Assembly: GCF_903645305.1 (NCBI RefSeq)
Contig: NZ_CAHJXO010000001.1
Coordinates: forward strand, 620,001 to 684,000
From: Corynebacterium sp. Marseille-P4321
GTDB taxonomy: Bacteria > Actinomycetota > Actinomycetes > Mycobacteriales > Mycobacteriaceae
DNA: 64,000 nucleotides
Direction of reading: 5' to 3'
Position numbers and translations under genes: made by a program. Within the stretch, counting starts at the first letter, position 1; every line of letters starts with the position of its first letter. A model generated the notes under the pieces. That model was not told the origin of the DNA. It was given only the letters and a program-made list of their open reading frames with translations, and did no database searches. Of this stretch, positions 19,060 to 28,471 are shown piece by piece.

Positions 19060-21060
19060 ATGAAAAACCCGTTGCTCGAGCCGTCCACACTGCCGTACAA
19101 CCTGCCGGATTTCCAGGCGATTCGGCTCGACCACGTCGAGGAAGCATTCGAGCAAGCGCTACACAACCACGCCGCCGAAATCGCAGACATCACCACCGCC
19201 GAAACCCCCACCTGGGAAAATACCGTCGAAGCCTTCGAGCTCGCGGGCGCGGACCTCGACCGGGTGATTGCCTGGTTCTTCAACCTCCAATCCACCGACG
19301 GTAACGCCGACTTCGACGCCGTGGCCGACCGCATAGTGCCCCGCCTGTCCGCACACGTCGACTCCATCTACCAAAACGGGGAGCTCTACCAACGGCTACG
19401 CGCCGTACGTGTGCCCGCCGACGAAGCCTCCCGCCGCCTCCACGCCGAACTGCTGCGCCGCTTCACCCGCCGCGGCGCCGAACTCGACGCCACCGGCAAA
19501 ACCCGCCTCCAGGACATCAACCGGCGCCTTTCCGAGCTGTCCGAACGCTTCGGCCGCAACCTGCTCGCCGACACACGCGGACTCGCCGTCACCTTCACCC
19601 GCGACGAACTCGCCGGACTCTCCGAGGAGCAACTCGCCGCCTACGAACGCGACGGCGCATACGTTATCCCCATCGAACTGCCCACCACACAGACACTCCA
19701 AGCCGAGCTCGACGTCGCGCAATCGCGGCGCAAGCTTTTCGACGCCTCCCGGTCCCGCGGCGCCCACACCAACACCGACGTCGTCCTAGAAACCGTGAAG
19801 CTGCGCCAAGAACGCGCCCGCCTGCTCGGCTTCGACACCCACGCCGACTTCGTCATCGCCGAAGAAACCGCCAGGACGGCCGCCGCCGCACGCGGACTCA
19901 TCGCCGACCTCGCGCCAGCCGCCGCCGCAAACGCCGAAGCGGAACGCAAACTCGCCAGCGAACTCGCAGGCGAAGAACTCGACGGCGCCGACTGGCCGTA
20001 CTGGCAAGCCAAACGCCGCGAACAAGAACTCGGCTTCGACGAAACCGAACTGCGCAAATACTTCCCCCTCGAGCAAGTGCTTATCGACGGCGCCTTCCAC
20101 GCCGCCAACCTCCTCTACGGCATCACCGTGACCAAACGCGACGACCTCAACGGCTACCGCGACGACGTTGACGTCTGGGAGATCAAAGACGAAGACGGCA
20201 CCGGACTTGGCCTCCTACTCACCGACTACAACGCCCGCGAATCCAAACGCGGCGGCGCGTGGATGAGCTCGTTTGTGGAGCAGTCGCACCTGGCGGGCAC
20301 AAAACCCGTAGTCACCAACGTGATGTCCGTGACCTCGCCGTTACTCACTATCGACGAGGTAACCACCGTCTTCCACGAGTTCGGTCACGCCCTTCACGGG
20401 CTGCTCTCGGATGTGCGGTACCCCTCGCATTCCGGCACGAACGTCCCGCGCGACTGGGTGGAGTTTCCCTCGCAGATCAACGAGAACTACGCCTTCGCCC
20501 CGGAGATCGTGCGCAACTACGCCCGTCACGTGGACACCGGCGAGGTGATCCCCGATGAGCTCTTGCGTGCCATGAACGAGGCGCGCCAATTCGGCCAGGG
20601 CTTCGACACCGCCGAGTACCTCGCCGCTTCCGCGATCGATCTGGCGTGGCACTCTTTGGAGGGGGACTTGCCCGAGGACATTGCCGCCTTCGAGCAAGAG
20701 GTTCTCGGCGATTACGGCCTAGACGTCGACGGCCTGGAGCCGCGGTATCGATCCACCTGGTTCAACCACATTTTCGGAGGTGGCTACTCGGCGGGCTACT
20801 ACTCCTACCTGTGGGCGGAGGCGCTCGACGCGGACGGGTTCTCGCTGGTGGAGGCTGAGGGCATCAACCGCGCGACGGGGCAGAAGTTCCGCGACGCGAT
20901 TCTGTCGCAGGGCTCGTCGCGCGATTATGCCGCGGCGTACCGGGCGTTCCGCGGCCGAGGCAAGGACGTGCGCCCGTTGCTGGAGCGTCGCGGTCTCGCC
21001 GGCGCCGCAGCACCCGATACTGCCGCGCCCGGCACCATCGCATCTGGCGAAGAGGCGTAG
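19060..21060 (+). CDS. M3 family metallopeptidase (peptidyl-dipeptidase/oligopeptidase)
   Basis: 666 residues. The zinc motif is in VFHEFGHALHGLLS (HExGH), with the third ligand expected in the following helix near VEFPSQINENYAF. The N-terminus NPLLEPSTLPYNLPDFQAI matches the Dcp/oligopeptidase A group. It degrades short peptides in the cytoplasm. The ATG at 19060 is preferred over 19051, because a TAGAAT box lies 7 nt before it and would overlap the earlier ATG. The C-terminal 15 residues are an Ala/Pro-rich extension. Confidence 0.92.
   Translation: MKNPLLEPSTLPYNLPDFQAIRLDHVEEAFEQALHNHAAEIADITTAETPTWENTVEAFELAGADLDRVIAWFFNLQSTDGNADFDAVADRIVPRLSAHVDSIYQNGELYQRLRAVRVPADEASRRLHAELLRRFTRRGAELDATGKTRLQDINRRLSELSERFGRNLLADTRGLAVTFTRDELAGLSEEQLAAYERDGAYVIPIELPTTQTLQAELDVAQSRRKLFDASRSRGAHTNTDVVLETVKLRQERARLLGFDTHADFVIAEETARTAAAARGLIADLAPAAAANAEAERKLASELAGEELDGADWPYWQAKRREQELGFDETELRKYFPLEQVLIDGAFHAANLLYGITVTKRDDLNGYRDDVDVWEIKDEDGTGLGLLLTDYNARESKRGGAWMSSFVEQSHLAGTKPVVTNVMSVTSPLLTIDEVTTVFHEFGHALHGLLSDVRYPSHSGTNVPRDWVEFPSQINENYAFAPEIVRNYARHVDTGEVIPDELLRAMNEARQFGQGFDTAEYLAASAIDLAWHSLEGDLPEDIAAFEQEVLGDYGLDVDGLEPRYRSTWFNHIFGGGYSAGYYSYLWAEALDADGFSLVEAEGINRATGQKFRDAILSQGSSRDYAAAYRAFRGRGKDVRPLLERRGLAGAAAPDTAAPGTIASGEEA
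20079..20089 (-). repeat. Dispersed 11-mer CGTCGATAAGC, copy 7
   Basis: Exact copy inside the M3 peptidase gene; read as Leu-Ile-Asp. Confidence 0.9.
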
Positions 21061-21065
21061 CGCCC

Positions 21066-21224
21066 GTGTCCATCTTCGACCTGAGCCCCTGGCTGCAAGT
21101 CCCGCTGATCCTGGCCGCGGCGGTGCCTGTCGGTGGGCTACTCGCGTGGGGATTACTCCGGGTGATCGACTGGGTGGCGGCGAGAACCTCGAACACGTCC
21201 GATGCGGTGGACGCAACGATGTGA
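21066..21224 (+). CDS. Small membrane protein (52 aa)
   Basis: Starts at GTG 21066, 5 bp after the M3 peptidase stop. The 52-residue product is one hydrophobic hairpin or helix (about 11-36), preceded by a short amphipathic start (SIFDLSPWLQ) and followed by a Ser/Thr/Asp tail. Very tight spacing suggests co-translation with the peptidase. No family is recognised; comparable tiny membrane ORFs occur in corynebacteria. Confidence 0.55.
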   Translation: MSIFDLSPWLQVPLILAAAVPVGGLLAWGLLRVIDWVAARTSNTSDAVDATM

Positions 21225-21278
21225 ACCGGTGCTCCGCTACGTCTCGGAGCCCGTTTCCGGCCGGCGAGGGCAAAGCGC

Positions 21279-21284
21279 TAGGCT
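21279..21284 (+). promoter_or_regulatory. Leaderless -10 box of the 46-aa membrane protein
   Basis: TAGGCT 8 nt before the ATG at 21293. Confidence 0.45.
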
Positions 21285-21292
21285 TGTGTGCC

Positions 21293-21433
21293 ATGGCCAA
21301 TCCAGAGGAGCTGCGTAAGCAGGATCAACGCTTGCCGAAGCAGCAGCGCAAGTATCCGCAGTCGCGGGTAACGCAGGTGATGTGGCTGCTCATCGCGCTG
21401 GTGATCGTCGCTGCTGTCATCGGCGCGCTGTAA
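21293..21433 (+). CDS. Small membrane protein (46 aa)
   Basis: The 46-residue product has a charged, Lys/Arg/Gln-rich N-terminal half (1-27) and a single C-terminal transmembrane helix (MWLLIALVIVAAVIGAL) ending at the last residue. It is therefore a tail-anchored or single-span protein. Its own promoter-like box favours a real gene. Function unknown. Confidence 0.6.
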   Translation: MANPEELRKQDQRLPKQQRKYPQSRVTQVMWLLIALVIVAAVIGAL

Positions 21434-21490
21434 CCGCCCGCGTCCTGCGCGACGGGGATCTTTTCGTGCGCGGCTCGGTGCTCTTGTTTT

Positions 21491-21560
21491 AGGCGCAGGG
21501 CTCCTCGACGCAGGGTTTTCAGGCGCTGGGTTTCTAGGCGCTGGGTTTTTAGGCGTTGGT
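21491..21560. repeat. Degenerate 15-bp tandem repeat
   Basis: Two clean units of AGGCGCTGGGTTTCT type (21521-21535, 21536-21550) are flanked by decayed units on both sides (AGGCGCAGGG at 21491, AGGCGTTGG at 21551). The array reaches the 3' end of the HNH gene. It is too short and irregular for CRISPR. Confidence 0.7.
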
Positions 21561-22616
21561 GAGGATGTGTGCGGCGCCGTAGGGGTGGGTGGTGTTTGGT
21601 ACGGGTGTGCCGTTGGGCGATACCCAGCAGGTGGTGCCGTTTACCCGTTGCATTCCGCCGCGGCGGTTGTTGTGTGCGGGGTTGTCGTGGTTGATGCGGT
21701 TGTGGTAGCTGCACAGCATGGCCAGGTTCGACATGTTGGTTTCGCCACCTTGGGAGTATGCGGTGACGTGGTGGACTTGGCAGTACTCGGAGGCGTGTTT
21801 GCAGCCCGGCCACGGGCACACCGTGTGGGTCATTTTCGCGAGTGTGCGCTGCTTGTCGTTGGCGTAGCGGGCGCTGCGGTACAGGTTGACTGCGCCTTCG
21901 TGGGGGTGGAACAGTGCCACTTCGGAAAGTTCGGGGCGCATGGCGAGGTATTCGGCTCCGGTGATGGTGGTGCCGTCGGAAAGCCCAAGCACGACCTCGT
22001 CGCCGTCGCTGGCCATGATGCGCATGTGTTGTTCCAGGGTCACCACCACAATGGGCCGCGGTTGTGCGTGGGCGATACCGCCGCCGTCTTTGCGGATGAG
22101 TTTCAAAAAGCGGCGCAGCATTTGCGGCCCTGCGGGTTTTGTCGTGTCGATGTCTTGGCGCAGGTAGTGCTCCAAGTCGGCGAGGTCGCGTTCGTCGGCG
22201 GTGAGAAACAGCGAGCGCAGCCCGTTGGAGGATTGGGTCAGCCGCAGCGATTTGGTGCGGTGGAATTTCTTCTCCGGCACGACCTTTGCGATGCGGGTTT
22301 CCAGCTGGCGGTAGGTGGCGGGCTCGGCGAGGAGTTCGAGGCGTAGGTTCCAGCGCGCGACGCGGTCTTTGATGTGGGCGATGCGGCGCTCGATGAGCCG
22401 GAGTTGGTCGAGGCTGAACGCGCTTTGCGCGGCGAGGCGGCGGGCTTCGGTGGCTTTGTAGGCGAAGCGTTTTTCGCCGTAGTAGGTGTCGTGGAGTTTT
22501 TGCCACTGGGTGGCAACGGCCGGGTCGAACCCGGCGGCGAGTGCTGTGGGCCGGTCGAACCCGTCGAGGGCGTCGATGGTGGGCCCGGTTTTAAGGTAGC
22601 GGTCGAATCCTGTCAT
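21549..22616 (-). CDS. DUF222/HNH endonuclease domain protein (13E12-like)
   Basis: 355 residues. An N-terminal DUF222-like helical region is followed by a C-terminal HNH motif: VCPWPGCKHASEYCQVHHV, then N-LAMLCSYHNRINHD. This is the architecture of the 13E12 repeat family, multi-copy in actinobacteria and possibly mobile. The HNH core residues (His-His, Asn, His) look intact, so it may still nick DNA. The start MTGFDRY has a TAGCGT box 8 nt upstream. The 3' end borders a decaying tandem repeat. Confidence 0.85.
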   Translation of the reverse strand: MTGFDRYLKTGPTIDALDGFDRPTALAAGFDPAVATQWQKLHDTYYGEKRFAYKATEARRLAAQSAFSLDQLRLIERRIAHIKDRVARWNLRLELLAEPATYRQLETRIAKVVPEKKFHRTKSLRLTQSSNGLRSLFLTADERDLADLEHYLRQDIDTTKPAGPQMLRRFLKLIRKDGGGIAHAQPRPIVVVTLEQHMRIMASDGDEVVLGLSDGTTITGAEYLAMRPELSEVALFHPHEGAVNLYRSARYANDKQRTLAKMTHTVCPWPGCKHASEYCQVHHVTAYSQGGETNMSNLAMLCSYHNRINHDNPAHNNRRGGMQRVNGTTCWVSPNGTPVPNTTHPYGAAHILTNA

Positions 22617-22714
22617 AGCCCGGCACGCTAAACTCACACGCAAGCGTCGTAAAGCCCTGCCTGCGAAAACTGTGGATAACTTTGTCCAGCCACCCCAGTT
22701 ATCCACAGTTCGCT

Positions 22715-24859
22715 CTAGGGGCGTTGCGAAGCCTCCGCGATACGCGTAAACAGTGGAAGTTTCGCAAGCTTTTCGACGGTCACGGGGTCACCGGAGGCGT
22801 CGCAAAGCGGAATGCACCAGTTGGAGTACTGCTCGGAGTTCGTGCCGGGCTGGTTCTGGATGCGGGTGTCGCCCACCATGTCCACCAGGTTCGTGCAGGT
22901 CATCGCCGACGGGGTGGATGCGATGAAGCGAGTCAGGCCTTCGAGCAGTGCTTCGGTGTCCTCGTAGTCGCCGAGCGAGCGGTCGGTGAAGTCGAGCGAT
23001 GCAAGCGCGGTGCCGTCGAACGCGCCTTCCGCCTGCGCGACGGCGAGCACTTGGGAGATCCACACCGCGTCGGCGGCGTTGAGCTCGTCCAGAGTTTCCT
23101 CCACCAGGCCAAGCTCGTGGCGCAGCTCGTTGTGCGCGCCATTGACGTACCCGGCGGTGGGCGGCAGGTCGTGCGTGCCGATCGCAGTCAGCGAGAGGTT
23201 GCGGTACTGCTGCGCCGGTCGTGGCGCCTGCTCCGGCGGCACCGACTCGAACCACAGCACGGTGGTGCCCAAAATGCCCTTGTCGCGCAGCACGTCTTGG
23301 ACCCACGGCTCGAAGGTGCCCAGGTCCTCGCCAACCACTACTGCGCCGGCGCGTTCCGCCTCGAGCGCCAGGATGCCCACCATGGCCTCGTGGTCGTAGT
23401 TCATGTACGCGCCGTAGAGCGGTGAATCCATCCGGGGCACCCAGTACAGGCGGAAGAGCCCCAGGATGTGGTCGACGCGGATGCCGCCGGAGTGGCGCAG
23501 CACGGTGCGCAAAAGGTCGCGCCACGGCGCGTAGCCTTCCGCGGCGAGGCCGAACGGGTTCCACGGCGGCTGCGACCAGTCCTGGCCCTGCTGCGAGTAC
23601 TGGTCCGGCGGCGCTCCCACGGATGCGTCCGGCACCAGCACGGAACCGAGAGTCGCGGCATCAGCGCCACCAGGGTGAATGCCCACCGCGAGGTCCGTCA
23701 TAATCCCGATAGACATGCCTGCGTCCACCGCGGCCTCCTGCGCGACGCGGCGTTGCTCGTCGGCAATGAACTGCAGCCATATGTAGTACTGCACGAGCTC
23801 TTCGATGTCGTCGCCGGCGTCGTGGCGCGGGGCGCCTTCGTGCTCCGACTCGGCGGCTTGGGCGGCGCACCAGTGGGCGAACTCGCGCAGGCCCTCGCCC
23901 TCCGCTTCGGCGAAGGTGAAGAAGTCGTCGCGGCGGGCCTCGTTGGCCATGGAGAGGTGGAACAGTTCGCGCAGCGCCGCCAGCTTGGCCGCGAAGACGC
24001 GGTCGCGCTGCAGCGGCTCCGCGGAGCGGTTCAGCGCTTTGAGCGGGGCGGCGAACTCTTCCATTTCGGCGCGCGAGCGGGCGTCGAGCGCGGCGTATTC
24101 CGGCACAGCCTCCACGGAGATGTAGATGGGGTTCACGAAGCGCCTCGAGGTGGGCAGGTACGGCGAATCCTCCACCGGCGGCACCGGTTCGGCGGCGTGC
24201 ACGGGGTTGATCAGCAGGTAGTCGGCCCCCACGGCGCCGACTTCGCGCGCGAGCGCGGCCAGGTCGGCGAAGTCGCCGACGCCCCAGGACTGCTCGGAGC
24301 GCACGGAGTACAGCTGCGCCATCACGCCCCATACAGGCTTGGCTACCACGTCCGTGGTGGTGGAGACCGTTGCCGGTACGACGATCAGCGGGCAGGTCTC
24401 GTTCAAGTTGTCGGACTCGAGGTGCAGCTCGTGGTAGCCGCAGGGCAGGTCGCCGAGCACGTGGTAGGTTGCCTCGCCCCAGGCCACGCCGTCGTCGGCG
24501 ACGAATGGTGGCGCCCAGTTCTCGTCCTGCCAGGCGTCGCGCGAGGAGCCGTCTTCGAGCGCGATCCACACGTGCGACCAGTGCCCGTCGTGGACGTGCA
24601 CGTTGAAGTGCTTTTCCTGGCCTTGCTCCGCCACCACGCACAAAGGTAACGGACGTGTCGCCCAGTAGGCGTGGCGGGCGGCGAGGTGGAATTCGAGTTC
24701 TTCGTCCGAAGGATCGTCGTCAAGCGCGACGCCCATTGCCCGCAACAATTTCACGAAGCTTTCGGCGGGCGGCTCGGTGATGAGCCCGTTGGAGGCGCGG
24801 TAGGAGGTGCCGAAGCCGTAGGACTCGGCGAGTGCATGCAGGAGTTCCACGTTTGTCAC
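22715..24859 (-). CDS. malQ: 4-alpha-glucanotransferase (amylomaltase)
   Basis: 714 residues of glycoside hydrolase family 77. Catalytic motifs are SGGIRVDHILGLFRLYW (nucleophile Asp), VVVGEDLGTFEPW (acid/base Glu) and TAIGTHDLPPTAGY (third Asp). The long N-terminal beta domain (1-160) is typical of actinobacterial MalQ. It transfers glucan segments between maltodextrins and links maltose use to glycogen turnover with treS/mak. The GTG at 24859 gives the expected length; the open frame continues upstream into the fadD promoter and gene. Confidence 0.93.
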   Translation of the reverse strand: MTNVELLHALAESYGFGTSYRASNGLITEPPAESFVKLLRAMGVALDDDPSDEELEFHLAARHAYWATRPLPLCVVAEQGQEKHFNVHVHDGHWSHVWIALEDGSSRDAWQDENWAPPFVADDGVAWGEATYHVLGDLPCGYHELHLESDNLNETCPLIVVPATVSTTTDVVAKPVWGVMAQLYSVRSEQSWGVGDFADLAALAREVGAVGADYLLINPVHAAEPVPPVEDSPYLPTSRRFVNPIYISVEAVPEYAALDARSRAEMEEFAAPLKALNRSAEPLQRDRVFAAKLAALRELFHLSMANEARRDDFFTFAEAEGEGLREFAHWCAAQAAESEHEGAPRHDAGDDIEELVQYYIWLQFIADEQRRVAQEAAVDAGMSIGIMTDLAVGIHPGGADAATLGSVLVPDASVGAPPDQYSQQGQDWSQPPWNPFGLAAEGYAPWRDLLRTVLRHSGGIRVDHILGLFRLYWVPRMDSPLYGAYMNYDHEAMVGILALEAERAGAVVVGEDLGTFEPWVQDVLRDKGILGTTVLWFESVPPEQAPRPAQQYRNLSLTAIGTHDLPPTAGYVNGAHNELRHELGLVEETLDELNAADAVWISQVLAVAQAEGAFDGTALASLDFTDRSLGDYEDTEALLEGLTRFIASTPSAMTCTNLVDMVGDTRIQNQPGTNSEQYSNWCIPLCDASGDPVTVEKLAKLPLFTRIAEASQRP

Positions 24860-24900
24860 AAAAGAGCATTGTGCCAAAGACGTCACGTCGGCGCGCGGGG

Positions 24901-24906
24901 TAGGGT
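24901..24906 (+). promoter_or_regulatory. Leaderless -10 box of the acyl-CoA ligase gene
   Basis: TAGGGT 8 nt before the ATG at 24915; divergent from malQ. Confidence 0.5.
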
Positions 24907-24914
24907 TGGCTTCT

Positions 24915-26738
24915 ATGCCGTCGAAAGGATTCACCACAGAGCTTGGGTTCACTATCGCCGAAGATGACAACTGTCTGCGCCGTCTTATCAGGTTGTGCGA
25001 GGAGAATCCGCACATCGTGCTGTTTTCGCGCCCGCGGAATTACGAGTGGGTGAACGTTACGGCCGGGGAGTTCCTCGCCGAGGTGTATGACGTGGCGAAG
25101 GGCCTGGTTGCGGCGGGTGTTGAGCCGGGGGATCGCGTGGCGATTTTGTCGAATACGCGCTACGAGTGGCAGTTGGTTGATTTCGCGATTTGGGCGGCCG
25201 GCGCGGCGAGCGTGCCGATTTACCCGACGAGTTCGATGCACCAGATCCAGTGGATTTTGGAGGATTCGGGGGCGAAGGTCGCGTTCACCGAGACGCGTGA
25301 TCACACGGAGCTGATGAGCCCGTTCCTGCCGGGCGGTGGCTTCGATTCGTCGGCGCAGCTCGAGCGCATTTACGAGTTCAATGCGGCGGGTGCGGAGACC
25401 ATCAAGTTCGAGGGGCGCAGTGTCCCGCAGGAGCTTATCGACGAGCGCTGCGACGCAATCACGCATTCCCATTTGGGCTCGATCGTGTACACCTCGGGCA
25501 CCACCGGTCGGCCGAAGGGCGTGGAGCTCACGCACGGCAACTGGGCGTACCAGTGCTACGCGCTGCTGGAGAACGAGATCGGGCGCGTGGCGTTCCCGGG
25601 TCAGCGCATCATCGTGTTTTTGCCGCTGGCTCACGTGTTGCAGCGCGCGGTGGCGATTGCGTCGACCATCGTCGGTTCCACCCAGTCGCACTGGGCGGAT
25701 ACGTCCACGCTGACGGTGCAGCTGCAGCGTTTCCGCCCGAACCTGGTGCTGGGTGTGCCGCGCGTGTTTGAGAAGGTGCGCGACGGTGCCTACAACAAGG
25801 CGGCGGACGGCTCGGCGGTGGGCAAACGCGTCTTCCTCGAGGCGGAGAAGGCCGCCATTGAGTACTCGAAGGCGCTGGATACTCCTGATGGCCCGACGCG
25901 GGTGCAGAAGGCGAAGGTGAAGCTGTACGACAAGCTGGTGTACTCGAAGATCAAGGAGGCGGTGGGCGGTTCTGCTTGGTACGGCATCACTGGCGGGTCG
26001 GCGATGTCGTCGGATTTGAGCCACTTTTACCGCGGAATGGGCCTGCCGATCTACGAGGGGTACGGGCTGACCGAGACCTGCGCGGCGTGCTGCGTGAATA
26101 ACGCCAACGCGAACCGGATCGGCACGGTGGGGCGGCCGGTGAACGGTTACTCGGTGCGTATTAACGACGACGGCGAGATCGAATTCAAGGGCCCCGGCGT
26201 GTTTGAGAAGTACTGGGGCAACCCGGAGGCTACGGCGGACGCGTTCGACGACGGCTGGTTCAACTCAGGCGATTTGGGCGAGGTGGACGAGGACGGTTTC
26301 GTGCGCATCACGGGCCGCAAGAAGGACCTCATCGTCACCGCAGGCGGCAAGAATGTTTCGCCGGGGCCGATGGAGGAAATCATCCGCCAGGACCCGCTGA
26401 TTTCGAACGCACTCGTGGTCGGCGACGGCAAGCCGTTCATCGGCGTGTTGGTCACGCTGGACGAGGAGGAGCTGAAGCGCTGGAAGGCGAACCACAACAT
26501 CCCGCAGCAGCGCAAGACCTCCGAGCTGGCGCAGGACCCGGCGCTGCGCGCGGAGGTGCAGGACGCGATCAACATGGCGAACGCGACCGTCTCACGCGCG
26601 GAGGCGATTAAGAAGTTCCGCATCCTGGACCGTGACCTGTCTGAGCAGCATGACGAGATGACGCCGACGATGAAGGTGAAGCGCAATGTGGTCTTCCAGC
26701 GCTTCCAAGAGGACATCGACAAGCTGTACCAGCGTTAA
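24915..26738 (+). CDS. Long-chain fatty acyl-CoA synthetase (FadD15-like)
   Basis: 607 residues of the AMP-forming ligase family. The phosphate-binding loop IVYTSGTTGRPKGVELTH (about 180-200), the YGLTETCAA motif (about 380) and the hinge region FVRITGRKKDLIVTAGGKNVSP are all present. It activates fatty acids to acyl-AMP and then acyl-CoA, feeding lipid synthesis or degradation. A TTG at 24906 is an alternative start but overlaps the -10 box. The C-terminus DEMTPTMKVKRNVV is the usual end of the FadD15/FAA1 type. Confidence 0.93.
   Translation: MPSKGFTTELGFTIAEDDNCLRRLIRLCEENPHIVLFSRPRNYEWVNVTAGEFLAEVYDVAKGLVAAGVEPGDRVAILSNTRYEWQLVDFAIWAAGAASVPIYPTSSMHQIQWILEDSGAKVAFTETRDHTELMSPFLPGGGFDSSAQLERIYEFNAAGAETIKFEGRSVPQELIDERCDAITHSHLGSIVYTSGTTGRPKGVELTHGNWAYQCYALLENEIGRVAFPGQRIIVFLPLAHVLQRAVAIASTIVGSTQSHWADTSTLTVQLQRFRPNLVLGVPRVFEKVRDGAYNKAADGSAVGKRVFLEAEKAAIEYSKALDTPDGPTRVQKAKVKLYDKLVYSKIKEAVGGSAWYGITGGSAMSSDLSHFYRGMGLPIYEGYGLTETCAACCVNNANANRIGTVGRPVNGYSVRINDDGEIEFKGPGVFEKYWGNPEATADAFDDGWFNSGDLGEVDEDGFVRITGRKKDLIVTAGGKNVSPGPMEEIIRQDPLISNALVVGDGKPFIGVLVTLDEEELKRWKANHNIPQQRKTSELAQDPALRAEVQDAINMANATVSRAEAIKKFRILDRDLSEQHDEMTPTMKVKRNVVFQRFQEDIDKLYQR
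25433..25443 (-). repeat. Dispersed 11-mer CGTCGATAAGC, copy 8
   Basis: Exact copy inside the acyl-CoA ligase gene; read as Leu-Ile-Asp. Confidence 0.9.
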
Positions 26739-26827
26739 ACTCCGGCGCGCCTTCCCGGTGCCGCGGGGAGGGTGGCCTAGCATCGGCGGGGAGTTTCAAA
26801 AGTTCCTGTGATGCAAGGGGGTGCCGC

Positions 26828-27496
26828 GTGCACAAAACAGCTGCTGTGCTGCGGCACCGTGAGCTCACACAGGAGATTTACAACATCGGCGACGAGGTCG
26901 CGGAGTACATCGAGCACGCCGCCGAGGCGATCGCTGATTACGACGGCGAGCTGACCGAAGATTGCCTCGCGGAGTTCGTGGAGATCGTCGACGATGCCCG
27001 CCAGGATGCCCGCCGCGTCGTCGCGGAGCTGATCGGTTTGCGCCAGGCACTCACCTCGGGGCGCGCCGCGGGGGTGCTGTCGGCTTCAGCGCGGCCCGAG
27101 GAGCGCATTCCGGAGCCTGAGCTTCTCGACGCCTCCGGGTTAGAAGACCTCTTCCCCCTCCAAGCGCCATTTTCCGTGCAGACGATGCACGACGCACTCA
27201 CCGGCCGCACCGACCTTGTGGTGCAGCACCTGGGCGAGGTGGTCAGTTACACCCTGGAGCAGACCGATATGGTGGCGCGCGAGCTGGGCGTGGTGAGCCT
27301 GCCGCACCTCTACGCCCGAGTGGGCGAGATCGTCGAAGATGCCGTCATGGGCTGGGTGGAAACCGTATGCATCGATCACCCGGCGTTCGTGCGCACGATG
27401 CGTGGGTCGAACCCGCCGGAATTCTTGGACGAGCGCGCACGCATTGACCGCGTGGTGGCGAAGGTGGCGGCGAAGCGCTCCCGCCGCGGCGCATAA
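26828..27496 (+). CDS. Conserved hypothetical protein
   Basis: 222 residues starting at GTG 26828, preceded by an AAGGGGG ribosome site. The sequence is mainly alpha-helical and acidic, with a basic C-terminal tail (AKVAAKRSRRGA). No signal peptide or membrane segment is seen, and no domain is recognised. It sits between fadD and hemW, a position occupied by a hypothetical gene in related corynebacteria as far as I recall. Confidence 0.75.
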   Translation: MHKTAAVLRHRELTQEIYNIGDEVAEYIEHAAEAIADYDGELTEDCLAEFVEIVDDARQDARRVVAELIGLRQALTSGRAAGVLSASARPEERIPEPELLDASGLEDLFPLQAPFSVQTMHDALTGRTDLVVQHLGEVVSYTLEQTDMVARELGVVSLPHLYARVGEIVEDAVMGWVETVCIDHPAFVRTMRGSNPPEFLDERARIDRVVAKVAAKRSRRGA

Positions 27497-27513
27497 GGCG
27501 GGGGTGCATCGCG

Positions 27514-28429
27514 ATGACTGACCAGTTCGGCGTATACATCCACGTCCCGTTTTGTTCCACGAGGTGCGGGTATTGCGATTTCAACACGTACACGCCGACG
27601 GAGGTGGATGCCTCCCACGCGAGCTACCTTGACGCGCTGGAGAGGGAGCTTGAGTTGGCGGCGGCCAAGGGTTTGCCGGTGGCGGACACTGTGTTTATTG
27701 GAGGCGGCACTCCGAGTCTTCTGGGGGCTGAGGGACTGGGGCGCATTCTTACTGCGGTGCGTAACACGTTCGGGCTGCGGGCGGGGGCGGAGGTGACTAC
27801 GGAGTCGAATCCGGAGTCCACTAGCCCCGGGTACTTCGAGGGCTTGCTGGGCCATGGGTTCACTCGGGTGTCGTTGGGCATGCAGTCCGCTTCTACGCCA
27901 GTGTTGAAGGTGTTGGACCGGCAGCACACGCCGGGGCGTGCGGTGGCGGCGGCCTCGGAGGCGCTTGCCGCTGGCTTTGAGCACGTGAACCTCGACATGA
28001 TCTACGGCACGCCGACGGAAACTGACGACGATGTGCGCAAAACCCTCGACGCTATCCTCACCACAGGCGTGGACCACGTGAGCGCGTACAGCCTCATCGT
28101 CGCCGACGGGACGCGGATGGCCCGCCAGGTGCGCACCGGCGAGCTGCCCGCGCCCAGCGAGGACGCCTATGCGGACCGTTACGAGCTCATCGCCGACACG
28201 CTGGAGGGCGCGGGCTACGAGTGGTACGAGGTGTCCAACTGGGCGAAGCCGGGCGGGCAGTGCCGCCACAACCTCATCTATTGGCGCGGCGCGCGCTGGT
28301 GGGGCCCGGGGGGTCGTCGATAAGCATGTGCGTGCTGGGCTGCTGCAAGATGGCGAGCGGCTGCGCGTGACGGACAAGGGCCGTTTGCTGGCGGACGGGA
28401 TTATTACGGATATCCTGGCTGCCGAGTAG
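27514..28429 (+). pseudogene. hemW: hemW (radical SAM heme chaperone), broken by an internal deletion and frameshift
   Basis: The N-terminal frame (27514-28323) encodes a good radical SAM core: the iron-sulfur motif CSTRCGYCDF near residue 12, GGGTPSLL and NLDMIYGTPTE. It follows HemW through NLIYWRGARWWGPG, where an intact HemW continues with GAHS and about 80 more residues. Here the frame stops after three more codons. The true C-terminus (HVRAGLLQDGERLRVTDKG...) resumes at 28313 in another frame. So roughly 240 bp are missing, with the junction in a G-run at about 28306-28313, directly against a copy of the dispersed 11-mer. The 269-residue product might still be made but lacks the HemW C-terminal domain. 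Confidence 0.85.
28315..28325 (+). repeat. Dispersed 11-mer CGTCGATAAGC, copy 9, at the hemW junction
   Basis: Exact copy within 10 bp of the hemW deletion junction; right flank ATGTGC matches the extended consensus with one base lost. Read as Val-Asp-Lys in the original hemW frame. Confidence 0.9.
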
Positions 28430-28471
28430 GTGCACAACCAGGCCGCGGAAGGGGGCCGGAAGGAGGCAAGC

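Noticed and set aside
21491..21560. CRISPR-like array
   Set aside because: Units are 15 bp and directly adjacent, with no spacers and no cas genes.
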